A stretch of DNA of 64,000 nt from positions 1 through 64,000 of the forward strand of contig NZ_SMKA01000006.1 in assembly GCF_004348455.1 (NCBI RefSeq). The letters run 5' to 3'. This document shows positions 22,114 to 30,576 of this stretch, piece after piece. The DNA is from Kribbella albertanoniae (GTDB lineage Bacteria > Actinomycetota > Actinomycetes > Propionibacteriales > Kribbellaceae). The notes under the pieces are model-generated. The model searched no databases, was not told the origin of the DNA, and saw nothing but the letters and a program-made list of their open reading frames with translations. Position numbers and translations under genes: made by a program. Position 1 is the first letter of the stretch, and every line of letters starts with the position of its first letter.

Positions 22114-23035
22114 CGGCTACAAGGACAGTTACGACGGCTCAGTCGATCTGATCGACAGCATCTACTACGCCACCGTCACCCTCACCACCACCGGGTACGG
22201 CGACATCACTCCGGTGACGCCGACGGCCCGGCTGGTGAACGCCTTCATCGTCACGCCATTGCGGATCTCCTTCCTGGTGGTACTGGTCGGCACGACACTG
22301 GAAGTCCTGGCCAACGAAGGTCGCCGCATCATGCGCGACACCCGATGGAGGAAGCGGATGAAGGACCACGTCGTTGTCGTGGGTTACGGCACCAAGGGAC
22401 GGTCGGCGGTGCAAACCCTGCTCAGCAACGGGGTCAAGCGCGACAGCATCGTCGTGATCGACCCGCGCGCGCAGGCGATCGGTGACGCGGGCAACGACCA
22501 GATGGCCGCCTTCCACGGCGACGCCACGAACCGCACGGTGCTGCGCCGGGCCGAGGTGATGACGGCCCGCGAGGTGATCGTGACCACGGACCGCGACGAC
22601 TCCGCGGTCCTGGTCACCCTCGCCGTACGGCAGCTGAACCCGACCGCGCACATCGTGGTCGCGGTCCGCGAGGAGGACAACGTCCCGCTGCTGCGGCAGA
22701 GCGGCGCCGACGCGGTCGTCACCTCGTCCGAAGCCGTCGGCCGCCTGCTCGGCCTGTCCGCGGTCAGCCCGAACCTCGGCGAGGTGATGGAGGACCTGCT
22801 CACGTACGGCGAGGGCCTCGAGGTCGCCGAACGCCCGGTCCTCGGCCGCGAGGTCGGCAAGCCCCCGTCCGCCCTGCCGGACCGTGTCGTTTCGGTGGTC
22901 CGGGACGGCAAGGTCCACCGCTACTACGACGCCAACGTCTCCGTCCTGGCCGCCGGCGACAAACTCATCGTCGTCCGCCCCGCCAAAGAAACCCCCTGGG
23001 CCGAACGCCCCGGCGCCGACGAAAACGACGACTAA
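21965..23035 (+). CDS. Two-TM potassium channel with RCK/TrkA-N domain
   Basis: A 356-aa channel. TM1 lies at about 30-47, the pore loop carries the selectivity filter TTTGYGD (74-80), TM2 at about 91-112, then an RCK domain from 134 with Rossmann motif VVVVGYGTKGRSAVQ and the acidic strand end VVIDPR, and a TrkA-C-like tail. It should conduct K+ under control of a nucleotide or ion ligand. GTG 21965 gives a normal cytosolic N-terminus PSLPGRNPHGLLVNLPA; ATG 21953 is possible. It overlaps the upstream GNAT frame by about 149 bp. Confidence 0.9.
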   Translation: MPSLPGRNPHGLLVNLPASTRSPLFQLFSRLLIALGLLTLMVLIVVIDRDGYKDSYDGSVDLIDSIYYATVTLTTTGYGDITPVTPTARLVNAFIVTPLRISFLVVLVGTTLEVLANEGRRIMRDTRWRKRMKDHVVVVGYGTKGRSAVQTLLSNGVKRDSIVVIDPRAQAIGDAGNDQMAAFHGDATNRTVLRRAEVMTAREVIVTTDRDDSAVLVTLAVRQLNPTAHIVVAVREEDNVPLLRQSGADAVVTSSEAVGRLLGLSAVSPNLGEVMEDLLTYGEGLEVAERPVLGREVGKPPSALPDRVVSVVRDGKVHRYYDANVSVLAAGDKLIVVRPAKETPWAERPGADENDD

Positions 23036-23220
23036 CCCAGCCGTAGGCCGCCCGCCCCGGCTGGGCGTACTGCGGTCATCAACTGGGGACCGCGGACATC
23101 TGATCAGTTGTCCGAGGCCCCATTAGGTGTACGCGGTTGGGCCGGATACGGAGCCCGTCAGCCGCAGGCAACGTTCGCCTCGGTCACCGGCCGCATCATC
23201 CACCTCAGGGCTTTCCACAC

Positions 23221-23372
23221 GGTCCAGTACGACGTTGAGCACGGGTCAACCAGGTGCGCGCCCTTGAAGGTGGTTGAGGGGGTGCTCAAGGTGAGCCGGC
23301 CGTGCGACGTTGACCACGGTTCGACCGTCCCGGCGGGTGCCAGACGGTTGGTGGGTGCCTAAGGTGACCGCG
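23221..23372. repeat. 73-bp palindromic repeats, island 2
   Basis: CTCAAGGT at 23285 and its variant CCTAAGGT at 23358 are 73 bp apart and the flanking sequence matches island 1 (17828-18045), including GGTTCGACCGT and the following GGCAGATGGTTGGTG-like segment. The palindrome arms are more diverged here. Confidence 0.75.
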
Positions 23373-23458
23373 GTTGCCGGCCTCGCCATCCGGTCCGGCC
23401 AGCTGCGTGGTGCGCCCTCTGAAGGTTGGGGTGGATGTTCGCCGCGCTTTCCTCCAAC

Positions 23459-23554
23459 AAACCGGTTTGGGGAGGGCTGGCATCGTCCGGGAAGCGATGC
23501 GGGGAGGATCCACCCCCCGAATCCGTCGTGGATCCTCCCCGAACCGGTTTGGGG
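23459..23554. repeat. Hairpin bracketed by direct repeats
   Basis: GGGGAGGATCCA (23501-23512) and TGGATCCTCCCC (23529-23540) form a perfect 12-bp stem around a 16-nt loop. The same AACCGGTTTGGGG sequence stands on both outer sides (23459-23472 and 23541-23554). Confidence 0.75.
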
Positions 23555-23587
23555 AAGGAGATTCGGCGTCCCGTTCGCTGCCGGTTC

Positions 23588-23761
23588 GCTAACGTCCGAA
23601 CGACCGGAGGCGGGCCCTCCGTTCCTTCGGACGTTAGCTGGGAGCGGTGGCTAACGTCCGAACGTCCGGAGGCGGGCCCTCCGTTGCTTCGGACGTTAGC
23701 TGGGAGCGGTGGCTAACGTCCGAACGTCCGGAGGCGGGCCCTCCGGTCTTTCGGACGTTGT
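23588..23761. repeat. Three tandem 62-bp hairpin units
   Basis: Units start at 23588, 23650 and 23712. Each has outer arms CTAACGTCCGAA / TTCGGACGTTAG and an inner GGAGG-CGGGC-CCTCC stem, and units are joined by CTGGGAGCGGTGG. The third unit ends in GACGTTG instead of GACGTTAG, as does the degenerate copy at 18186. Confidence 0.85.
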
Positions 23762-23814
23762 GGTGGGGACCGGGATGCCGTGGTCGGGCGGGGGCGCCAC
23801 GCCGCCCCGGCCAT

Positions 23815-23920
23815 AACTGGTGGCATGAGACACCTTCTGACGTCCGGAGACCTGTGGTGCGTGGTCTCCGGCCCCAACTGCCTGTCTCCGGCCACAAGTG
23901 GTGGCGTGGGACAGGAAGAG
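23815..23920. repeat. Short related repeats with a 9-bp inverted pair
   Basis: CCGGCCATAACTGGTGGCAT and CCGGCCACAAGTGGTGGCGT are degenerate direct copies. Between them CCGGAGACC (23844-23852) and GGTCTCCGG (23863-23871) are a perfect inverted repeat. It lies just past the end of the ssuD-like gene and could terminate it. Confidence 0.55.
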
Positions 23921-23930
23921 CGGGCGTGGG

Positions 23931-25070
23931 CTACGTCGCGAACGGTACGGCGGGCTGCGTGGTGCGGGTGGGCTCGGTGGGGTGGTGCCAGAGGTTGTCT
24001 CGGGCTAGGAGGGGGAGGACGGATTCGCCGAACCAGTAGGCTTCTTCGAGGTGGGGGTAGCCGGAGAGGATGAACTCGTCGATGCCCAGGTCGGCGTACT
24101 CCTTGATGCGGTCGGCGACTTCGCGGTGGCTGCCGACGAGCGCCGTACCGGCTCCGCCGCGGGCGAGGCCGACGCCGGCCCAGAGGTTCGGGTAGATCTC
24201 AAGGTCTTCGGGGCGGCCTTCGTGCAGGGCGAGCATGCGCTTCTGGCCCTCGGATTCGCTGCGCCGCAAGCCTTCCTGGACCCGGGCGATGGTTTCGGGT
24301 GGTAGTGCGTCGAGCAACCGCCGGGCTTCTCGCCAGGCATCCTCGGAGGTGTCGCGGGTGATGACGTGCAACCGGATACCGAAGCGGACCGTGCGTCCGG
24401 CGTCGGCCGCGAGCTTGCGGATCCAGGTGAGCTTCTCCGCGACCGCGGCCGGTGGTTCGCCCCAGGTCAGGTAGACGTCACTGTGTGCGGCGGCCACTGG
24501 TCCGGCAGCAGCGGAGGAGCCGCCGAAGTAGATGGGTGGCGTCGGGTCGGGTACCGACACCAGTCGGGCTTGCTCGACCCGCAAATGCTTGCCTGCATAG
24601 TCGAACGGGTCACCGTGCTCCCACAGCTTCCGCACGATCGCGAGGAACTCGTCCGTCCGCGCGTACCGCTCGTCCTTGCTCAGGAAGTCACCGAACGCCT
24701 TCTGCTCGGCCGGCTCGCCACCGGTCACCACGTTGAGCAGCAGCCGGCCACCGGACTGGTTCTGGAACGTCGTCGCCATTTGCGCAGCGAGAGTGGGGGA
24801 GAGCAGCCCGGGCCGGAACGCGACCAGGAACTTCAACCGATCGGTCGAGTCGAGCAAAGATGCCGTCGACAACCAAGCGTCGTCGCACCACAGCCCGGTC
24901 GGCGTCAATGCGCCAACGAACCCAAGTTCCTCGGCCGCCGTGACGATCTGGCGCAGGTAGCGCGTGGTCACCGGCCGATCCCGCTGTACGACGTCCGCGC
25001 CGTGGCCGCCGCCGACGATATTGCGCGAGTCGCCCGAGGTCGGCAGGAACCAGTGGAAGGTCAGGGTCAT
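23931..25070 (-). CDS. ssuD: FMNH2-dependent alkanesulfonate monooxygenase
   Basis: A 379-aa LLM-class flavin monooxygenase very close to SsuD: N-terminal FHWFLPTSGDSR, TPTGLWCDDAWL, FLVAFRPGLLSPTLAAQMATTFQ, GGRLLLNVVTGG and ILSGYPHLEEAYWFGE are hallmark segments. It releases sulfite from alkanesulfonates under sulfur limitation, using reduced flavin from a partner reductase. No ssuE or ABC sulfonate importer is adjacent. Its ATG overlaps the stop of an MHS transporter, which may bring in the sulfonate or related substrate. Confidence 0.9.
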   Translation of the reverse strand: MTLTFHWFLPTSGDSRNIVGGGHGADVVQRDRPVTTRYLRQIVTAAEELGFVGALTPTGLWCDDAWLSTASLLDSTDRLKFLVAFRPGLLSPTLAAQMATTFQNQSGGRLLLNVVTGGEPAEQKAFGDFLSKDERYARTDEFLAIVRKLWEHGDPFDYAGKHLRVEQARLVSVPDPTPPIYFGGSSAAAGPVAAAHSDVYLTWGEPPAAVAEKLTWIRKLAADAGRTVRFGIRLHVITRDTSEDAWREARRLLDALPPETIARVQEGLRRSESEGQKRMLALHEGRPEDLEIYPNLWAGVGLARGGAGTALVGSHREVADRIKEYADLGIDEFILSGYPHLEEAYWFGESVLPLLARDNLWHHPTEPTRTTQPAVPFAT

Positions 25071-26383
25071 CGAACTGCTCCATCCAAAGCACGATTGTCA
25101 AAGTCGAGAGAACGGCCGAGCGTCTCCGGCAGAGCCCGAGCCGAAAGCAGGCTGATGATCGCGATCAGCACGTTGTACGTCGCCAGCCACCACAGATCGC
25201 CACCGCCGAGACTCACCAGCCACGCCGCGATCAACGGCGTCAGCCCGGACGCGACGATCCCGGAGAGCTGATAGAGCGCGCCCAGTGCCGTGTAGCGCAC
25301 CCGCGTGCTGAACAGTTCGGCCCAGAACGCCGCGAGCGGTCCGTAGATCACCCCGTCCAGTACGCCGACGCCGACCGCGAGCGCGATGAACACGGTGACC
25401 GACGTACCGTGCTGGACCAGTGCCGCCGCCGGGAACGCGAACAGCAACGCGGCCCAGGTCCCGGCCCGGTACACGGGTTTTCGGCCGACGCGGTCCGAGA
25501 GCGCTCCCGCGATCGGGATCAGCGCGACGCCGATCAACGCGCCGACCACGATTCCGTTCAGCGCATAACTACGAGGCAGCTTCAGATCATTGGCGACGTA
25601 CGAGAGCAGGTACACCGAGAACAGGTTGAAGGTGAAGCCCTCGATGTAGCGCGTGCCCATCCCGAGCAGCAGCGATCGCGGGTGCTCCTTCAGCAGGTCG
25701 AACAGCGGGACGCTGGACACCTCCTTGCGCTCGCGCACCTTCGCGAACGCCGGCGTCTCCAGCACCGACAGCCGGATATAGGCGCCGATGGCAAGCAATC
25801 CCGCGCTGACCAGGAAGCAGATCCGCCAGCCCCAGGCCAGGAACGCGTCCTCAGGCAGCAGGCTGGCCAGAGAGAACGCGGCCGACGCCAGGAACAACCC
25901 AGCCGGTACGCCGATATGCGCGAAGCTGCCGAAGAATCCGCGCCGGCCGGGCGGTGCGTACTCGACCGCGAGCAGCACCGCGCCGCCGTACTCACCGCCG
26001 ACGCCGATGCCTTGCAGGATCCGCAGCACCACTAGCAGGATCGGCGCCCAGACGCCGATGCTGTCGTAGCTCGGCAGGAGACCGATCAGCGTGGTGCCGA
26101 CGCCCATGATCACCAGCGTCAGCAGCAACATCTGCTTGCGGCCGATCTTGTCGCCGAAGTGCCCGAACACCAGCCCGCCGATCGGCCGCGCCAGGAACCC
26201 GACCGCGAACGTCGCGAACGACGCGAACGTGGCCGCCGAGCCGCTCAGCCCGGTGAAGAACAGCTTGTTGAAAACCAGCCCGGCGGCAGTGCCGTACAGG
26301 AAGAAGTCGTACCACTCGATAGTCGCGCCGACACAGGCCGCGATCGCGACCTTGCGCGGCGAGGGCGGGGGTTTGTCGGTCAT
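25067..26383 (-). CDS. MFS transporter, metabolite:H+ symporter (MHS) family
   Basis: A 438-aa transporter with 12 predicted membrane segments. The MHS hallmarks are present: GATIEWYDFFLYGTAAGLVF near the N-terminus, the loop GHFGDKIGRKQML, and GGEYGGAVLLAVEYAPPGRRGFFGS in the middle. Relatives move shikimate, proline/betaine, citrate or ketoglutarate with protons. Coupling by ATGA overlap to ssuD suggests a sulfonate or organic acid substrate, an inference only. It starts the minus-strand operon; the 160-bp gap to lacI holds both promoters. Confidence 0.85.
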   Translation of the reverse strand: MTDKPPPSPRKVAIAACVGATIEWYDFFLYGTAAGLVFNKLFFTGLSGSAATFASFATFAVGFLARPIGGLVFGHFGDKIGRKQMLLLTLVIMGVGTTLIGLLPSYDSIGVWAPILLVVLRILQGIGVGGEYGGAVLLAVEYAPPGRRGFFGSFAHIGVPAGLFLASAAFSLASLLPEDAFLAWGWRICFLVSAGLLAIGAYIRLSVLETPAFAKVRERKEVSSVPLFDLLKEHPRSLLLGMGTRYIEGFTFNLFSVYLLSYVANDLKLPRSYALNGIVVGALIGVALIPIAGALSDRVGRKPVYRAGTWAALLFAFPAAALVQHGTSVTVFIALAVGVGVLDGVIYGPLAAFWAELFSTRVRYTALGALYQLSGIVASGLTPLIAAWLVSLGGGDLWWLATYNVLIAIISLLSARALPETLGRSLDFDNRALDGAVR

Positions 26384-26473
26384 CGAAGCTCCCGGGCGGT
26401 GGACAAGGGCTATTAAGTCGATGAGGTTAGTTGGATTTCGCGGGCGGGAGTGGCGATCCCACGATGTGAGCTG

Positions 26474-26533
26474 TTGACGGCATCGCCGCGGCGTTTTAGG
26501 GTCGCTCTGTAAACGATTACAAGAACGATTACA
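26474..26533 (+). promoter_or_regulatory. Promoter and LacI-type operator of the catabolic operon
   Basis: TTGACG (26474-26479), 17-bp spacer, TAGGGT (26497-26502). Six bases later stands TGTAAACGATTACA (26508-26521), a LacI-family palindrome with central CG that would cover the transcription start. AACGATTACA is repeated at 26512 and 26524, giving a second half-site before the RBS AGGAG. Confidence 0.75.
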
Positions 26534-26543
26534 GGAGTACGCC

Positions 26544-27545
26544 GTGAGTCGTCCGACGATCGCTGGGGTGGCCCGGGCCGCGGGGGTCTCGGTGGCTTCG
26601 GTGTCCCGGGTGCTGAACGGGTTGCCGGCGACCGAGGAGATGGCCGAGCGGGTACGGCGTGCTGTCGACGAGCTCGGGTATGTGCCGGACTCGCGGGCTC
26701 GGTCGCTGAAAGTGGGGCGGACGTTTCAGCTCACACTGGCGGTGGCGGATGTCGGTAACCCCGTCTACGTGACGATGATGCGGGCCGTCGAGGAGGTCGT
26801 GTCCGCGGCCGGATACCGGTTGGTGGTGACGACGACCGGGCCGGAGATCGTCGACGAGGTCGCGCTGGTGCGCGGGATGGCTCGTGGGTACGCCGATGGG
26901 CTGGTGATCAGCCCGTTGCGGGTCGACGACGACCTGATCAAGTCGATCCAGGAGTGCGACGTACCGGTGGTCGTGGCCGGAAACGTGCCGGCGAAGGCCG
27001 GGGTGGATACGGTGCGGGCGAACTCACCGAAGGGGATGGCCCTGGCGGTCGAGCATCTGGTGTCGCGGGGGCGGCGGCGGATCGCGTTCCTGAACGGGCC
27101 GGCCGACACGGTGCCGGGGGAGGCCCGGGCGAAGGGTTTCGCCGATGCGCTGCGCACCCACAAACTGCGGGCTGTTGCGCAGGTGGAGGCGGTGGACTTC
27201 ACGTTCGCGGCCGGCCGCGAGGGTGGTCGCGAGCTGCTCGGGGGTGCTCGCGACCACCGGCCGGCGTTCGATGCGGTGATCGCGGCCAACGACCTGCTCG
27301 CGGTCGGGCTGATGCACGAGCTGGTCGCCGCCGATCTCGCCGTACCGGATGATGTGGCACTGGTCGGGATGGATGACAGCGAGCTGGCTGAGCAGTGCTT
27401 CCCGACACTGACGAGTGTGAACCTGGGGTCGGCTGAGCGTGGTCGGCGGGCGGCCGAGTTGCTGCTGGCCCGGATCGAGGACGGAGAGCGCTCCCCGCGC
27501 CGGATCGTCGTTCACCCGTCGCTGAGTGTCCGGCGGTCGACATGA
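26544..27545 (+). CDS. LacI-family transcriptional regulator
   Basis: A 333-aa repressor: N-terminal HTH TIAGVARAAGVSVASVSRVLNG, hinge EMAERVRRAVDELGYVPDSRARSLK, and a periplasmic-binding-like ligand domain. It heads the sugar operon and overlaps the first permease gene by 4 bp (ATGA), so it is co-transcribed and should autoregulate through the operator just upstream. Start GTG 26544 with AGGAG 7 nt before it. The inducer is probably the transported compound or ribose derived from it. Confidence 0.9.
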   Translation: MSRPTIAGVARAAGVSVASVSRVLNGLPATEEMAERVRRAVDELGYVPDSRARSLKVGRTFQLTLAVADVGNPVYVTMMRAVEEVVSAAGYRLVVTTTGPEIVDEVALVRGMARGYADGLVISPLRVDDDLIKSIQECDVPVVVAGNVPAKAGVDTVRANSPKGMALAVEHLVSRGRRRIAFLNGPADTVPGEARAKGFADALRTHKLRAVAQVEAVDFTFAAGREGGRELLGGARDHRPAFDAVIAANDLLAVGLMHELVAADLAVPDDVALVGMDDSELAEQCFPTLTSVNLGSAERGRRAAELLLARIEDGERSPRRIVVHPSLSVRRST

Positions 27546-28435
27546 GCCAGGCCACCGTCGCCAGACCGAAGCAGAACAGGGAGGCGATCTTCCTCTTCCT
27601 GCCAGCACTGCTGCCGGTCCTGCTGCTGAGCGTCTACCCGCTGATCCGAGGCATCGCGCTCGGCTTCACCAACGCCCGCGCCGGGCTGCGCGTCGACACC
27701 GACTTCATCGGATTCGGCAACTTCGGCAAGCTGCTGCACAACGAGCTGTTCTGGGACTCGTTCCGGATCGGCGTGATCTGGACTCTCTCGGTGACGATCC
27801 TGCAGTTCGTGGCCGCGCTCGGTCTCGCGTTGCTGCTGAACACAGATCTCAAGTTCCGCGGGGTGGCCCGGACACTCGCGCTGATTCCGTGGGCGATGCC
27901 GCCGGTGGTGGTCGCGATCATGTGGCGGTTGCTGCTGCACCCGACCAACGGCCCCGTGAACAAGGTTCTCCAGGATCTGCATCTCACCGATCACCCGATC
28001 AACTTCCTCGGCGACTTCAGTACGGCGCTCCCGGCGGTGATCGTGGTCGGAATCTGGGTCGGCATGCCGATGACGACTGTGACCCTGCTGGCCGGCCTGC
28101 AGGGGATCGACCGCTCGCTCTACGAGGCGGCCGCGGTCGACGGGGCGAGCGCTTGGCGCCAGTTCTGGTACATCACGCTGCCGCAGCTCAAGACCGTGAT
28201 CGTCGCGATCACAAGCCTGGACCTGATCTGGAACTTCAACTCGTTCGGCCTGGTCTACGTGCTGACGGCCGGCGGACCGGGCGGCAAGACCATGCTGCCG
28301 ATGCTGTTCGCGTACAACGAGGCCTTCCGCTACGGAAACTTCGGAATGGCCGCGGCGATGGGTGACGTGATGGTCGTGGTGATCATCGTGTTCCTCGCCT
28401 TCTACCTGCGGAATCGGCTCCGGAGCCAGGCATGA
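27542..28435 (+). CDS. ABC sugar transporter permease (MalF/MsmF-type)
   Basis: A 297-aa inner-membrane permease with six predicted membrane segments and the EAA loop EAAAVDGASAWRQFWYITLPQLK near 195-218, which docks the ATPase. It pairs with the next permease. No ATPase is encoded in the operon, which is normal in actinobacteria where a shared MsiK-like ATPase serves many carbohydrate importers. Confidence 0.9.
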   Translation: MSQATVARPKQNREAIFLFLPALLPVLLLSVYPLIRGIALGFTNARAGLRVDTDFIGFGNFGKLLHNELFWDSFRIGVIWTLSVTILQFVAALGLALLLNTDLKFRGVARTLALIPWAMPPVVVAIMWRLLLHPTNGPVNKVLQDLHLTDHPINFLGDFSTALPAVIVVGIWVGMPMTTVTLLAGLQGIDRSLYEAAAVDGASAWRQFWYITLPQLKTVIVAITSLDLIWNFNSFGLVYVLTAGGPGGKTMLPMLFAYNEAFRYGNFGMAAAMGDVMVVVIIVFLAFYLRNRLRSQA

Positions 28436-29283
28436 GCGAGGCGAGCGGTATGAGAACACGTCCGGTGGCCCGCGTTCTCCAGTACGCCGCCGTTCTCGGC
28501 TACCTGGTATTCCTGGCCTTCCCGCTGCTGTGGCTGATCTCCAGCTCGCTGAAGTCGCCGCGCGAGTTCGCCGCGATCACGCCGACGCTGCTCCCGAAGA
28601 ACGTCGACTTCTCGAACTACACCAACGCTCTCGAGGAACAGGGCCTGGTCCGCTCTCTCGGGAACAGCCTGCAGATCTCGATCCTGACCACGATCCTGGT
28701 CCTGATCGTCGCGCTCCCGGTCTCGTATGCGCTGGCCCGGTTCCGCAGCCGGCTGCGGCCGATCACGAACGGCTGGATCCTGGTCAGCCAGGTGTTCCCG
28801 GTGATCCTGATCGTGATCCCGCTCTTCATGATCTTGCGGCCACTGCATCTCACGAACACGATCCCGGGCGTGGTGCTGGTGTACCTGGTCTGGTCCCTGC
28901 CGTTCGCGCTCTGGATGCTCCAGGGGTACGTCGCCGCTGTCCCACGGGAGCTCGAAGAGGCGGCGGCGGTGGACGGCGCGAGCCGGATCCGGACCATCGT
29001 CGCGATCGTGATGCCGTTGCTTCGCCCTGGCTTGATCGCAACGGCGATGTTCACCTTCATCTCGGCGTGGAACGAGTTCTTCTTCGCTCTGGTCCTGTTG
29101 CAGGACCCGGAGCTCAAAACCCTGCCGCTGGTCCTGGCCCGCTTCGTCGGCGCCGAGGGTCAGGTGCAGTTCGGCCCACTCGCCGCCGCGTCGGTGCTCG
29201 CGACGGTGCCCAGCCTGGTCTTCTTCGCCTTCCTGCAACGCCGGCTGACCTCCGGCTTGCTGAGCGGTGCAGTCAAGGGCTGA
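28432..29283 (+). CDS. ABC sugar transporter permease (MalG/MsmG-type)
   Basis: A 283-aa permease with six membrane segments and the EAA loop EEAAAVDGASRIRTIVAIVMPLLRPG around 180-205. It overlaps the preceding permease gene by 4 bp and forms the heterodimeric channel with it. The substrate is delivered by the binding protein encoded 21 bp downstream. Confidence 0.9.
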   Translation: MSEASGMRTRPVARVLQYAAVLGYLVFLAFPLLWLISSSLKSPREFAAITPTLLPKNVDFSNYTNALEEQGLVRSLGNSLQISILTTILVLIVALPVSYALARFRSRLRPITNGWILVSQVFPVILIVIPLFMILRPLHLTNTIPGVVLVYLVWSLPFALWMLQGYVAAVPRELEEAAAVDGASRIRTIVAIVMPLLRPGLIATAMFTFISAWNEFFFALVLLQDPELKTLPLVLARFVGAEGQVQFGPLAAASVLATVPSLVFFAFLQRRLTSGLLSGAVKG

Positions 29284-29304
29284 CGATCCCCTGAGGAGAA
29301 ACAC

Positions 29305-30576
29305 ATGAGGAAAGTAGTAACCGCACTACTCGCGGCAAGCGCTCTGGTGACGCTCGCAGCCTGTGGCGGCAACAGCGACAGCGGCAGCGGCGGATCGACG
29401 GAGAAGGTGACCCTGAAGTTCCAGAGTCTCGCCTTCCAGAAGACCACCGTCGCCGCGACGAAGAAGATCGTCGCGGACTGGAACGCCGCCAACCCGAACA
29501 TCCAGGTCGAGTACGTCCAGGGCAGCTGGGACTCGGTCCACGACCAGCTCGTCACCCAGTTCCAGGGCGGGACCGCGCCGGACATCATCCACGACGAGTC
29601 CGCCGATATCACCGGGTTCATCAACCAGGGTTACCTCGCGGACCTCTCGCCGTACCTGAGTCAGGCGACCAAGGACGCCGTACCGCAAGGGGTTTGGGAC
29701 ACGGTCTCCAGCGACGGCAAGGTGTACGCCGCTCCGACGCTCCTGCAGTCGTACGTCGTCTTCGCCAACAGCGCGGCGTTGAAGCAGGCCGGGATCAGCA
29801 CGTCCAAAGAGCTCACCTGGGACGACCTGGCTGCCAACGCGAAGAAGCTCACCGCGGGATCGAAGTACGGCCTCGGCTGGGGTTTGAAGAGCCCGACCGC
29901 GACCGTCCTCAACCTCGGGATGAACTTCGACGGTAAGTTCTTCGATGGCACCGGACGCGATGCCAAGGCAGTCATCGGGGACGCCGAACTCGAGGTGCCG
30001 AAGCGGATCCACGCGATGGCCTATACCGACAAATCGATCGACCCGACCTCGCTGACGCAGAGTGGATCGGACGTGCTGCCGGGCTTCTACGCCGGCAAGT
30101 ACGCGATGGTTGTCGGCGGCAACTACGCTGCTCAGCAGATCGTTGCCGAAGCCCCCAAAGGCTTCCAGTGGGAGGTGCTCCCGCCGCTGAAGGGCACTAG
30201 CGCCAAGCAGGCCGCCAACCCGCAGACGCTGTCGGTGCCCGAAGAGAGCAAGAACGTCAAGCAGGCGGCGCAGTTCATCGACTACTTCATGAAGGCCGAG
30301 AACCTGGCCGCCGTCGGCCAAGGCGACTGGCTGATCCCGACCACGCAGGCGGCACGGGACGCGATCCTGACGACGACCGGCGGCAAGGACGGCTGGCAGC
30401 AGACTCTGGCCAGCGGTGCCGAGCTGACCAAGGCGCCGTTCCAGAGCGTGGAGAACTACCCGAAGTGGAAGGATCAGATCGCGACGCCGGCGCTGCAGGA
30501 ATACCTGGCGAACAAGACCGATCTGAGTGCCCTGGGCAAGAAACTGAACGACGGATGGGGTCAGGTCAACAGCTGA
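29305..30576 (+). CDS. Extracellular solute-binding lipoprotein (family 1)
   Basis: A 423-aa lipoprotein with signal MRKVVTALLAASALVTLAA and lipobox LAA-C, then a Ser/Gly linker and a type 1 solute-binding fold (VTLKFQSLAFQK..., VEYVQGSWDSVHDQLVTQFQGG, DIIHDESAD). It captures the substrate outside the cell for the two permeases. RBS GAGGAG 8 nt before the ATG. The stop overlaps the next ATG (TGATG). Ligand unknown; neighbours suggest a ribose-containing glycoside. Confidence 0.9.
   Translation: MRKVVTALLAASALVTLAACGGNSDSGSGGSTEKVTLKFQSLAFQKTTVAATKKIVADWNAANPNIQVEYVQGSWDSVHDQLVTQFQGGTAPDIIHDESADITGFINQGYLADLSPYLSQATKDAVPQGVWDTVSSDGKVYAAPTLLQSYVVFANSAALKQAGISTSKELTWDDLAANAKKLTAGSKYGLGWGLKSPTATVLNLGMNFDGKFFDGTGRDAKAVIGDAELEVPKRIHAMAYTDKSIDPTSLTQSGSDVLPGFYAGKYAMVVGGNYAAQQIVAEAPKGFQWEVLPPLKGTSAKQAANPQTLSVPEESKNVKQAAQFIDYFMKAENLAAVGQGDWLIPTTQAARDAILTTTGGKDGWQQTLASGAELTKAPFQSVENYPKWKDQIATPALQEYLANKTDLSALGKKLNDGWGQVNS

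Larger units (their letters stand above)
23036..23930. other. Gene-free 895-bp region composed of repeats
   Basis: No credible gene is seen. From left to right: unique sequence (23036-23220), 73-bp repeats (23221-23372), a long hairpin flanked by direct repeats (23459-23554), three 62-bp hairpin units (23588-23761), and a set of related short repeats with a 9-bp inverted pair (23815-23920). It separates the K+ channel gene (+) from the ssuD-like gene (-). Confidence 0.65.

Noticed and set aside
23036-23930. CRISPR array in the repeat-rich intergenic region
   Set aside because: The periods are 62 and 73 bp with no unique spacers, repeats are internally symmetric along their whole length, and no cas genes are present.
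26384-26543. SAM or other riboswitch upstream of the ssuD/MHS operon
   Set aside because: No conserved riboswitch core could be recognised in the minus-strand leader; only a possible promoter is visible.
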